This document shows positions 45,623 to 56,220 of a stretch of DNA of 64,000 nt, piece by piece. The stretch lies in the NCBI RefSeq assembly GCF_022539315.1, contig NC_066336.1:2918600-2982599 (forward strand), read 5' to 3'. Source of the DNA: Serinus canaria (taxonomy: Eukaryota > Chordata > Aves > Passeriformes > Fringillidae). Position numbers and translations under genes: made by a program. Below the pieces are notes generated by a model. The model ran no database searches. It was not told where the DNA came from and worked only from the letters and a program-made list of their open reading frames with translations. The first letter of the stretch is position 1. The number at the start of each line of letters is the position of its first letter.

Positions 45623-45818
45623 GGCTTTGGTCCTTCTGAGGATCCCTCACGAGGAGCTGGCTAAATCCCCTGTGTGTGCTCACACAGCAGGTCTGAAACA
45701 CGAGGCTGGAGAGGAAGGAGCTGCTCCCTCTTCCCCATACCCACCTGCCAGGCAGCAAAGGGCCCCTCTGCCCTTGGTGCTTTGATGGTTTTACCATGCC
45801 AGCCATCAGCAATGCTGG

Positions 45819-46012
45819 GGACACACGGGGCTGGGGTGCACAGGGCTGGGGTGTACAGGGTTGGGGACACACAGGGCTGGGGATACAGAGGGTTGGGGAC
45901 ACGCAGGGTAGGGGACACACAGGGCTGGGGACACACAGGGCTGGGGATACAGAGGGTTGGGGACACGCAGGGTAGGGGACACACAGGGCTGGGGTGCACA
46001 CAGCTGGGGGGC
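45819..46012 (+). repeat. 16-bp minisatellite
   Basis: About 12 units of ACACACAGGGCTGGGG with variants ATACAGAGGGTTGGGG and ACACGCAGGGTAGGGG that recur in the same order, indicating a higher-order unit of several 16-mers. Confidence 0.9.
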
Positions 46013-46329
46013 TCCTGTGCACCTCAGCACAGATACCTGGGGGCAAACAGTGGTGGGTGATGGAGGGGACAGAAGCACTGGTGGATGACAGAGGGGGCAG
46101 AAGCACTGGCAGGTGACAGAGGCCAGGCCAGACAGAGCCTGCAGCGTCCTGGGAGAGGAGCTATTGCTGCACTGCTGCTGGCACAGCCTCCTTCGTATCG
46201 CCACTTCGCAGCCTTGCGCTGCATTTGATCCCTACAATACATGGGATTTATCTCTCTCACTTTCATGTGCCTTTAAGGAAACACCACTCTTTATCTCATT
46301 TCTGCTGCTTTTTATCATCACAAAGAGTT

Positions 46330-46570
46330 TTTTAATGAAATGAGAAAGCGTCTGTTTCTGTGGGCTGACGTGGCGTGGGTAATTTCAATATAAAACAAAC
46401 AAGGCGGCTTTCAAAATTAAAATTTTATGTGTGGCATTTTCTCATTTAACAGAATGCACAAAGACGGGCAAAACCAATTAACGGGAGGTTGAGACTCAGC
46501 AACTGGCAAAATTAAACAACAGGACTCTGCAAATGGAATGATTTGTTCAAAGAAAGCTGGAGAAGGGGAT
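46330..46570. promoter_or_regulatory. AT-rich candidate regulatory block
   Basis: Non-repetitive sequence with TAATTTCAAT, AAAATTAAAATTTTA and TGAGACTCAGC motifs. Candidate conserved noncoding element by composition only. Confidence 0.2.
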
Positions 46571-47554
46571 GGAGAGGAGGGTGGAAGCAAGGCTGTGATC
46601 AAAAATCCACCACCTCTTAAAAATAAATGCAGACAAACCTGCTTGTTAACTTCAGAGCCCCACAGGCTAGTTGGGAACATTGGGGAATGGCAAAGTCTGG
46701 GAATGCCAGCTTTGGGGAGAGCTGGGGATGTCCCAAGTCAGGGCTTGGATGCCGTGAGTGGCAGGAGAAGTTGGCTCCCAAAATGTACCTGCCCCAAAGC
46801 AGCAGCTTGTGTCGGGTGCAGGGCTGTTCTAAGGACCCTTCAGGAGAGGGCTACTTCCATCCCCAGATTTTCCTCTGCTTCCAAACCCCCTCCCACCAAG
46901 GAAAACCGCCGTGCCAGGAGGAGTTAAGCTGGAGACAAGGAAAGCAGGAAGGGGAGGCTGGAGGTGTCTGAGCAGGAGCAGAGGCAGCCTCTGCCCCCTG
47001 TGCTGCTCCTGCACAGGGCTGTGATCAGAGGAACACCATGGGGGCTCCAGATGAACCATCTTAAAAGAGAGGAAGAGTGGAATTAAGGCTAATCACTTGC
47101 TATCAACCATCAGCCGGGGCTGTGCCTGCAGAGTTCAGGATTTACAGTCCCTGGGAGCCAGCCTGAGCTGGGCTCTGATTGCTGCAATCACTGCAAAACG
47201 GGGCTGGGGCTTATTTGCCTGTTTAGCTCATAATTTGTGGTGTTGAAGTGCTGAATTCTTTAAGGTGAGAAGGTGTCAGGCCATATTTAAGTGGGAATTT
47301 AGGCCTGCTGCACCTGAGCAAGGCTGAGTCCTGCCTCATCATACAAGTGAGTCAAGATTTCTCTCAGGTGTGCTGCCCTTTGCTGGAGCCCCAGAGATCA
47401 CAGTGGGAGTCTGTCTGCCTGGTGAATGAAATGTGGAGCACCACTATTCCCTGTGCTTCCAGCTCTGGTTTCTACAGGGATGGAGATGGCAAAAGTCACT
47501 TGCCAAGGAGGGGCAGCAGCCTTCCAGGCCTTGCATGTGGCTGCTCAGCTACAG

Positions 47555-48350
47555 GTCTTAAAAGATGCTTTGGTTTGGAAAGCCAGGTGTCTGCTAAGGG
47601 AGGCAGGTGCTTCTCTTAAAATAGAAAATGCAACCCCCCTCTCTCTGAATTGCTATAAATTTTAAATTAAGGGGCTCTCAGGCAAAAATATGGGAGCAGG
47701 AATAACAGTTCTTTACTAGGGAAGAAAATAAAAAGATAAAATGAACAGTGCAGTGAACTGAACCAACCCTGGCAGAGGCAGAGCACAGCCTGACACCCTG
47801 TGGGTCAGGGGGCTGGCAGCAGTGCCACTGGAATTGTGGCTCAGCCCTCCTGCAGGGCCAGGGCTGGTTCTGCTGGAGCAGGGATCCTGGAGAAAGGTGC
47901 ACTCTGCCTCTGAAGGGCCAGGGGAAGGGGCAGCTGCTGCTCCTCTGGGAAATCCAGTGCAGAAGCCGTGCTGGTGTTCCAGAATCTCCAGATTCTATCC
48001 GGGTAGGAATGCTTGGCTCCTCCCCCTGGGCTCCCATCTCCCAATGGGATGCTGCAGTTCTTATCAGCCATGCAGGGACATTCCATGGCCTCTTATCAGC
48101 AGGGGTCTCCCCTGAGAGAGAAGTGATTGGGGAAGAGATAAGGAAAACTGCCCACTGAACAGAAGACAACTGCCATACAGATGGCAAATATAACACAATT
48201 TGCCTTGCAGTCTGGGACAAAAGAAGATGCAATTCTTGGGGGGAAGAAGTTGGGAAGGGTTGTGCTGAACACCCATAGCAGCCTGGACAGAAAGAGATTG
48301 TGCACTTTGCACCCACTGACACAGGGGACAGAGCCAATGTGGCACTATTT
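47555..48350 (-). mobile_element. Probable ERVK-type LTR with adjacent leader
   Basis: On the minus strand the order is a TGTTCAG...CTTATCTC block, then a long GC-rich body, then CATTTTATCTTTTTATTTTC and CTAGTAAAGAACTGTTATTC, and then TTTGCATTTTCTATTTTAAG. This matches a common songbird ERV LTR as I remember it. No coding remnant. Confidence 0.55.
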
Positions 48351-48735
48351 TAACCCAAGTGCTGTTTGTGGCTGACAGTCTGGAGGTGCCAGATGGAAGG
48401 AGGGGGCCCTAAGCCCATGTCTGGAGGGGGACACCAGCTTCCAACCTGCAGAAATCACCCAGTGCCACGGCATCCATGGGTCCAGCCTGGCCATGGGAGC
48501 ACCTGGAGAGTGACACGGGGCTCCCTGGGGCATGGGCATGGAGCAGGAAGCTTCTGTGTCTGGAATGCAGCTTCACTGAGAGGAGAAAAGCACGGCTGTG
48601 GAAAGAGAGGAGCAAGCTGCCAAAGCAGGTAATCCATCTCCGGAGCGGCTGCGTCAGGATGATTCATGCCTTCCAATTTACTCCCAGCTCAAATCTGGAG
48701 TAAATCAGCCCAGGCTGCTCCCACCCCGTGCTGGG

Positions 48736-48925
48736 ACACGGTGTCAGTGTGAGGAACATCCCACCCCACCCTGCCCATCCATCCTGGGGGGCTCATGGTG
48801 TCAGTGCAGGGAACATCCCACCCCACCCTGCCTATGCATCCCGGGGGGCTGACGGTGCCATTGTGGGAACATCCCACCCCCACCCTGCCCATCCATCCCA
48901 CCCTGCCCATCCATCCTGCTGGGCT
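48736..48925 (+). repeat. ~57-bp tandem repeat, three copies
   Basis: GGAACATCCCACCCCACCCT with CATCCATCC and GGGGGGCT is repeated three times; the last copy has an extra CATCCATCC slip. Confidence 0.85.
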
Positions 48926-49235
48926 CAAAGCTCCCAGCTCTAAAGAGTGTCCTTTGCAATTAGAGCCAAACTGTTTGTTGAAAGGTGGCAGGAGGAGAGG
49001 AGGTGCCCTGGGAAGCAGGATGGGATGTGAAAAGGGATGATGAGAATGGATTTTTTTTTTCATATGTTGCTCAGTTACTTTCCTGCAGCAAGTCCTTCCA
49101 CAGGAGAATAGCTCAGGAAGAAGGTTATCAATATTAGTTCCTACCTGTAATAAGAAAGTTGTCCAAAGTCTTTAATTACCTTTTAAAACCTTAATTACCA
49201 GGGCCCCAGCACAGCCCCTGGACAGACAGGAGTAT

Positions 49236-49621
49236 TGTAAAAACAGGGAGCCCCCAATGTCTGGGAAATGATTGGCATCTGACTCCATGGCTTTGGAATG
49301 CTGAATGCTCGCTTTATTAAAACTATATTATATCACATTATTCTATATTAAAGAGAGATACATTCTATACTAACCATACTCACTTCTAACTGCTAACACT
49401 ACTGAAAAACTCGTGACTCTCTGCCCGAGAGTCCCAACCCACACACGTGGATCCAGTTGGTCACCTCGGGTAAATGATCTCCAGAACACATTCCACATGG
49501 GCACAAACACAGCAGCAGCAAAGGAGATAAGAATAGTTTTGATCTCTGTGCTTCTCCAGGAAAAAAAACTGAGAGAGAGAGAGAATTCTGTCTCTCTCTC
49601 TTCAGAGAATGTGAATGCCAC
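49236..49621 (-). mobile_element. Solo LTR, family C
   Basis: On the minus strand it starts TGTGGCATTCACATTCTC and ends near TGTTTTTACA. A GA-rich region, CCATGTGGAATGTG, AGAGTCACGAGTTTTTCAG, an AT-rich middle and TTTTAATAAAGC follow in order. This is the same layout as family A (shared AGAGTCACGAGTTTTT and GGAGTCAGAT motifs), so a related family. Confidence 0.75.
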
Positions 49622-49899
49622 AGAGGAGGAGCTGCAGGAGCACAGATTCCAGCTGTTCCCTTGCCCTGGCTCTCCACACTTCATCACAGCTGAGTTGGGG
49701 TGCTGAGGGAAGGCAGGATGGGAGGTGCCTCAGTTCCCAGCGACAGTGGGAGCAGGCTGTGTCCCCCCAAGCTGCTCCTGCTGCCCAAGGATCCTCTGGA
49801 GGCACTGGACAAAGCAGGTTGTGGCTCCCTGTAGCAGGCTGACTGCTGGCCAAAGGCCAGTGCACTCACAAAAATGATTTACTCATCTTCCTCTGCTAC

Positions 49900-50180
49900 A
49901 GCTGGAGCAGAGGAGCGGAAAACTAGTTAAAATAAAGCTCATGGGGTTGAGATAAGCAATAGGAGAAAATGCTTTAGGGGCAGAACAGGCTCAAAACTTT
50001 AAAGGGTATAAAGAAAACTTTATTAACAGAATGAAAAGAAGAATGATGAGAACTAAATAAACTTTTAGAACACCTTTCTTCCCCCAGTCCTTTCCTTTCC
50101 ACCAACAGCGTGAAGAGACAAAACCTTCAATCAGTTTAGCACTTCTAAAAATGAATCTTTCTGCAGTTCATTTCATGTCC
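49900..50180 (-). mobile_element. Possible LTR fragment
   Basis: AAAGGGTATAAAGAAAACTT and TTTATTAACAG in an AT-rich segment suggest an LTR poly(A)/TATA region; no second copy. Confidence 0.25.
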
Positions 50181-51640
50181 TGCAGCCTGTGGGGCTCAGC
50201 CATGGGGCTTGGGGGGATGTGGGTCATGAACAGCTCTGGCTGCAGCCCTGGGAGCAGTGACACAGCTCTGAGCCTGCTAATGAGCCAGAGACATTTTAGG
50301 CACTAATTCACTTTATGATGAGAGTGCTGCTGCTACTCAGATCAAGTATTTATCTACTTGTTTAATGCAAATCAATAACTGAATAACTGTTTGATGGGGC
50401 GGTGGCATTTGTGGAACTCCACAGTCATTAGAAATCGTGGTTTAATGCCTTTCTAATGAGCAACACCAGCTCCTCAGCACTCAGGCTGTGCCCTGGGAGC
50501 AGTGAACCCAAACACACCATCCTCAGGAGCTTTCCTTGGTGTTCAATCCCCTCCTGTCCCCCAGTCACTCCTTTCCCTGTGTCAGAGCAGCCAAAGGGCT
50601 GGGAAGAGCTGACAGCAAAGCCAAGCCCTCGTGGTGTCTCAGCTCAGTACTGCCATGGGCTGGGAGCTGCTTTGACTTGTCCTCTACCAGGTCTGTTCTT
50701 TGCAGGAGCTGTAAAAGTTATCCCTTAGAATCTAACTTTCATTTTGCTTCAATTATTTTGTGCCAACGAGTTTAGAAATTCTGGGACAAGGGGACCTGGC
50801 TGTCTGGGTAAGGCAGGATTCTGCAGAGCTCAGCTGTGGGCTGTAGGCAAGGCCAGCATCTGGCTAGGAAAAGAGTCTGGGGGTTTCAAATGCAGCCAAG
50901 GGAAGGACCTCAGGGTGCCATCTCAGCCCTCTCCCTGCTCCAGGCCCAGCCCAGTTGGCTCTGATGGACATTTTTTGGGTAGTTCCTAAAAGGATCAGTG
51001 AAGGAGATGTTTTAGCAGCTCTCAGTGCATCCTGCAGAAATGGCTCTGGAGCTGTGCCTCCAACGTGTCCTAGAAAGGGTCCCCAGAAGAACTTATTTCC
51101 AGCTGGGCTGGACTTTTAATTCGCTGAATATTTCATGTTGCTGCTTTTGGTAGCTCTTCAAACTCCTCAAAAGTGAGAAGACAAACTTTTCCATCTATTA
51201 TCTTGGGCCATTTTGCATCTGTTACCCCATGGCTGCAGTCCCAGCGCTGGAGGCACCATATGGCTCACATTGTTATTAGACACAACACACACAAGGAGCA
51301 GCAGGACTGAAAAAATGGTCTGGAATTAAAATTCACCTTGTTGCTAACTGCAGAGTAGTGACTAAACCAGAGGGACCAGGTATGACTGCAGTGGGCAGAG
51401 GGTGTTTGTTTCTCTGCTGAAGGAGCCCTCAAGTATTTTGATCTTGTGTCTGATTTAAAAACACAGGAGTTGTGTCACTCCTGGTGAAGCACAGTGCTGC
51501 CTCACACAGCTAATGAGAGTGGCACAAATACCAGAGTGGTGAAACAGGCCCTAAATACTGCTTACATTTTCCATGATACAGGAAATAAAAGTGTCCCTGA
51601 AGTGAGCTCCTTCTGGGAAGCACTGACACAGTGAAAATAA
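50181..51640. other. Intergenic, nothing specific seen
   Basis: No supported gene; short frames only. Confidence 0.3.
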
Positions 51641-51857
51641 TCTGCTCACGCAGCAAACCGGCAATTAGAGAGGGACCTGGGTGAGTTGCCTGTCATCCCC
51701 AGCAGAACATGCCAGGTTGAGCTGCTCCTCATCCTCAGCAGAGCATTTTGGGGTGAGCTGCTCCTCATCCTCAACAGAACAAGCCTCAGACTGGTGTAAT
51801 GGAACTGAAACAGAACCTCCCACTTTCCACCTCTGATTCCATCAGCAGCTGCTCTGC

Positions 51858-52440
51858 AGTGGGGATGGGTGGGTGGGTGCTCCTCCATCCCTGCAGTGGG
51901 GATGGGTGGGTGGGTGCTCCTCCATCCCTCCAGTGGGGATGGGTGGGTGCTCCTCCACCTCTGCAGTGGGGATGGGTGGGTGGGTGCTCCTCCATCCCTC
52001 CAGTGGGGATGGGTGGATGGGTGCTCTTCCATCCCTGCAGTGGGGATGGGTGGGTGCTCTTCCATCCCTCCAGTGGGGATGGGTGGGTGCTCCTCCACCT
52101 CTGCAGTGGGGATGGGTGGGTGCTCCTCCACCTCTGCAGTGGGGATGGGTGGGTGCTCCTCCACCTCTGCAGTGGGGATGGGTGGGTGCTCCTCCATCTC
52201 TGCAGTGGGGATGGGTGGGTGCTCCTCCACCTCTGCAGTGGGGATGGGTGGGTGCTCCTCCATCTCTGCAGTGGGGATGGGTGGGTGCTCCTCCACCTCT
52301 GCAGTGGGGATGGGTGGGTGCTCCTCCACCTCTGCAGTGGGGATGGGTGGGTGCTCCTCCACCTCTGCAGTGGGGATGGATGGGTGCTCCTCCATCTCTG
52401 CAGTGGGGATGGGTGGGTGCTCCTCCATTCCTGCAGCGAG
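51858..52440. repeat. 33-bp in-frame minisatellite
   Basis: About 17 copies of CTGCAGTGGGGATGGGTGGG + TGCTCCTCCACCT. The 33-bp period keeps all frames open, giving a 471-codon minus-strand frame with an EEHPPIPTAEV repeat, and large + frames. The left half has longer, more irregular units (extra GGGTGGGT). GGGGATGGGTGGG is quadruplex-prone. Confidence 0.95.
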
Positions 52441-53329
52441 GAGATGGGCAGTGGCACAGCTCAGGAACAACCTGCAGCCCAGAGCCCTCTGCTCAGAGGT
52501 AACCCAGCCCAGCCCAGCCTGTTCCTGCTCCCTTCTGTGCCCAGGACATGGTTCTGTGGGCCGTGCTGGAGCCCTGAGCAGGCTGGGCTTTGACAGCCAT
52601 GGAGCAGCAGTTGGAGGATGCTTCCTACTAATGAGGTCTCTGAGGGTTCTGCCTTCACCCTTCTCTCTCCTCCTATTTGCAGTAGCAGCAGGGCTGGCCC
52701 TGCCATCTGCATCTCCTGCTACCATCCAGCTCCCAGCTGCTTGTGGGGGGAATGTGCTGTGGAATTTGCTCTGAAGACCAAAATTCAGCATTAAAGGGTC
52801 TGCCTCCTTTGAAGTTGAAGCTAAGAGCAGGTTAAAAACATGGCACTTTGGGTGGGAGGGCACAAGAGCAAACTCCTGAGGTGTGCTCCCACCCACAGAG
52901 GGCCAAGTGGATCCCAGGATCTCGTGGATCCCTTCCTTCTGATGGTACCCAAGTCCCAGCAGCTCCCTGTGGCACTGAGGGACCTTCTGGTGTCCTTCTC
53001 TGTCAGGTTCCAGTGGGGCAGGACAGGGCTTGATGTGGATTTCAGCTGTGGTTTCCTGCACTCCATTTCATCCCTCTGCATGGAGGTTTTCTTGAAGACT
53101 CGCTGCCTTCTTTGATCTCAGACTATTGGTGTAAATATTGCATGATCCTGCCTCAGCCTCCAGGAAACCCAGATGTTCAATTGATCAGATCTTAACACCG
53201 TGTTCAGGAGCCCTGAAAAGCACATGAAATAATAAACTTGTTCCAGCATGACGTTTCTCTGTTCAGAATCAAATTCAGGGTCTATTCATTCCTCCTGACA
53301 GCTATTGCAGGAGGCAGAGCAGGTAAATA

Positions 53330-53745
53330 AAGTAGCTGTGGGCTGGATCTGCATGAGCTGAATGCAACAGGTCACACACAATTAATATTCAAATCAGCCT
53401 GGCACAGAGGAGTAAAACCCCCAGCCGGCCGGCTCGCTGGGTGGAAAGCTGAGTAAGGCTGAGCCCAAGTTTTCCTAGAGTTCCTCATGCTGTTGTTTAG
53501 ATAAGTTTAAATGAGCTGTGATTAAGCTAATTTCAAGCTAATTAACTCAGAAAGATATTCTCCACTTTTTAAAATTCTAAGTGGTTGTTCATTAGGAGTG
53601 AGGGAACGGGGGGAAGCTGCGTCACTGCAGCCGAGGAGCTGCACGCAGCACCAGCAGAGTCATTACTGAAATATGAATATTTGTCATCTCATTAAATGGC
53701 ATAATTAATGGATCTCGGGTTTCTGTGCTTGAAATGGCTCCCAAG
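53330..53745. promoter_or_regulatory. AT-rich candidate regulatory block
   Basis: Single-copy block with many TAATTA/ATTAA/AAGCTAATT cores (ATTAATATTCAAAT, GATTAAGCTAATT, AAGCTAATTAACTC, GGCATAATTAATGG), of the type seen in developmental enhancers. Conservation untested. Confidence 0.3.
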
Positions 53746-53749
53746 AAAG

Positions 53750-55025
53750 TCAGAAAGTCTCTTTTTTCCCAGCCCTGTGACCAAAGAAGAAGTTGAGATT
53801 CGTTGGTTCTGCTTTTCAAGGTTGTTCATTTTTCCTTCTCTATAACATTCTTTCTCTGACCTGCTGAGGTCTAAGAGCCTGAATGAGAGATGTGGGACTC
53901 CAAAGGCTCTTCAAAATGCAGTTTATTACATCCAGGATATTACAGCAGTCCGGGGTCATGGGTGACAGAGCTGTGCCCACAGCTGTCAGCTCCAGCTGCA
54001 GGCAGGCCTGGAGACCCTTTGGTTTTGGTTACAATGCATTCTATACTTTTCTTTTGGTTACAATGCATTCTATACTTTCCTTTGCTGAGCATCTTGATAG
54101 AGTAGAACCAATCTATCCCTTAACTTTTATCTATAGCCTCTCATAACTACTGTAATTACCATATTCATGTCACTGCTCTCCAGTCACTCACAGTCAGTAC
54201 ATTACAGTTTCAGCTCGAAGTTGGTTTTCAGTTTTCTTGCAGTGGAAAATTCTGAGACCATTTTTCTGCTTGCCACATTTGCTGACTTGTTTGCCTGTGC
54301 TCTCTTCCTGCTTGGTAAAATCATCTTGTTTGGGGTGGGTTTATCCTTTGTTCTAAGCCATAAAAACCCCTTCTAACTCACACACCCTTTGCCTCCTTGG
54401 TTATCCACTAAGACTGGCTCAGCAATTCTTTTCTTCTATATCAAAACTTGCTTCCATCTCTATTCCTTCTTCAGATTTTACATTCAGAAATCTTTCTGCC
54501 AAGCACACATATCTGTGAGACTTTCTTGTCAAACTTTGATCCTTCCCAACACTGAGGTCTGTCTGGCAGGTCAGGTTGAGGCACAGTCCCTGCCCTTGGG
54601 GTGGTGTTGGCTTTTTATACTAAGAACTACATGTTCTTTATTTACAATCATTTTCCAATCCCTATCACCTGTGTTAGACAGTCTGTCTCTACTCTAAGCC
54701 AATCCAGAAGTGCCACCATCACAGCAGAAGATGGAGGCCAAGAAGAAGAAGAAGAAGAAGGACAGGACATGCCCAGATTCGTCCATCTTGCCTCTTGAAC
54801 CCCCATTCTAAATCCCCAAATTTCTACTTTTTTACCCAGTGACAAATTCACCATCATTCTACTCAAACTCTTGTGGCTTGTAAATCTTCACACAAAGTTG
54901 AGAATTGTTTCCATGGGCTAAAATTGAAGGCACAGGTGGTTTTGACTCCATGCCAAGGTTTCTGAGGCCCCTGCCAGGGTCTCGAGTCACCCAGGGCAGC
55001 CAGAGGAATGTCCTGGGTCCTGACA
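53750..55025 (+). mobile_element. LTR family D copy 1, 5'-truncated and interrupted
   Basis: Aligns with the reverse complement of 55609-56220 and with 63788-64000. Shared blocks include CAAGGTTGTTCATT, CCACCATCACAGCAGAAGAT, GGAGGCCAAGAAGAAG, the TTCTACT-AAACT-TTGTGGCT block and GGCAGCCAGAGGAATGTCCT. It is interrupted by 53873-54551. Confidence 0.8.
53873..54551. mobile_element. 679-bp insertion nested in LTR family D
   Basis: Absent from the other family D copies at this point and flanked by the 9-bp direct repeat CTGAGGTCT (53864-53872 and 54552-54560). Contains a small tandem duplication TTTTGGTTACAATGCATTCT (near 54022-54076). Class unknown; no coding remnant recognised. Confidence 0.7.
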
Positions 55026-55608
55026 AACGGACTGTTAGGGTACTGCTGCTGTGGGGAGGTGTGCCTCCTGCAGGGAGGTGTCGGGCATGGGACATTCCTG
55101 TCCTGCCCTCCTGGCACAGGGCTGGTGCTGCCAGAAACACCTGGGCTCAGCCTGCTGCTGTCTGGGGACCAGGTGGCACTTGGGGATCCCTTGGTCCCTC
55201 CCAGGACACAGCCCTGGAGCCTGTTGCTCCTGGCTTGTGCCCAGGGCTCCAGGCCATGCCCTCCCCTCACCAGTCTGCTCCAAAATCATGATGGAAAACC
55301 CACCCAGCCCTGCTCCTGGGACCCCCCGATGCAGCTGCAGCCCAGGGTGATGAAAAATGGATGAAAACAAGACTGGGAGGAGAGGTGCTGGGTCAGCCTG
55401 GGGAGACAGCTCTGTGTGCCTGTGAGCATGAGCCTGGCTGTGCTGTTGCTGGATCTAATGGCTTTTGCAGTTCAGTTTCTGGCTCACTGGAGCATCACCT
55501 GATTGAAGGCACAGAGGAAGGGCTGGGCCATCCCCACACTGCCACAGCCTTTGGTTCAGGCTGGGTGAGCACTCAGCAGTGCTGTGGCTGCCTCCAGGTC
55601 TGCAGCAG

Positions 55609-56220
55609 TGTCAGAACCCAGGACATTCCTCTGGCTGCCCTGGAGGACTCCAGCCCCTGCCCAGGGGGCTCAGAGACCTTGGCACAGAGCCCCAGACCCC
55701 TGTGCCTTTGATTAACCCTTGGAAAAAACAATTACCAAGAGCCACAAAAGTTTAAGTAGAATGATAGTGAATTTATCACAGGGTGAGAAATAGATTTTTG
55801 GGGTTTTTAGAATGGGGGTTCAGGGGGCAAGGTGGAGGAATCTGGGCATGTCCAGCCCTTCTCCTTCTTCTTCTTGGCCTCCATCTTCTGCTGTGATGGT
55901 GGCACTTTTGGATTGGTTTAGAGTAGAAGCTCACTGTCTAACATAAGTGATAGGGATTGGAAAGTTATTGTAAATATTGTACATATAGTTTTTAGTATTA
56001 AAAGATAACAACACTGACCCAGGGGCAGGCAGAGTGTCTCTGTCTGTCCTGCTGAGCAGACCTTGGCTGGACAGGAGAAAGAATTTTATAGATAAGAAAC
56101 AATGAACAACCTTGAGACTGAGAAATGAAGAGCTCTGACTCCTTCTTTGAGCACTGGGCTGGGAAAAGAGACTTTGTGACACATCTCAAGGTCACTCTGA
56201 GCAGCTAAAGCCCTGAGACA
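55609..56220 (-). mobile_element. Solo LTR, family D copy 2, complete
   Basis: On the minus strand it runs from TGTCTCAGGGCTTTAGC to GGGTTCTGACA (TG...CA), about 612 bp. GCAG flanks both ends, a plausible 4-bp target-site duplication. Confidence 0.8.

Noticed and set aside
51646..53061. 471-codon minus-strand open frame
   Set aside because: Produced by the 33-bp repeat period; flanks show no motif, splice structure or promoter.
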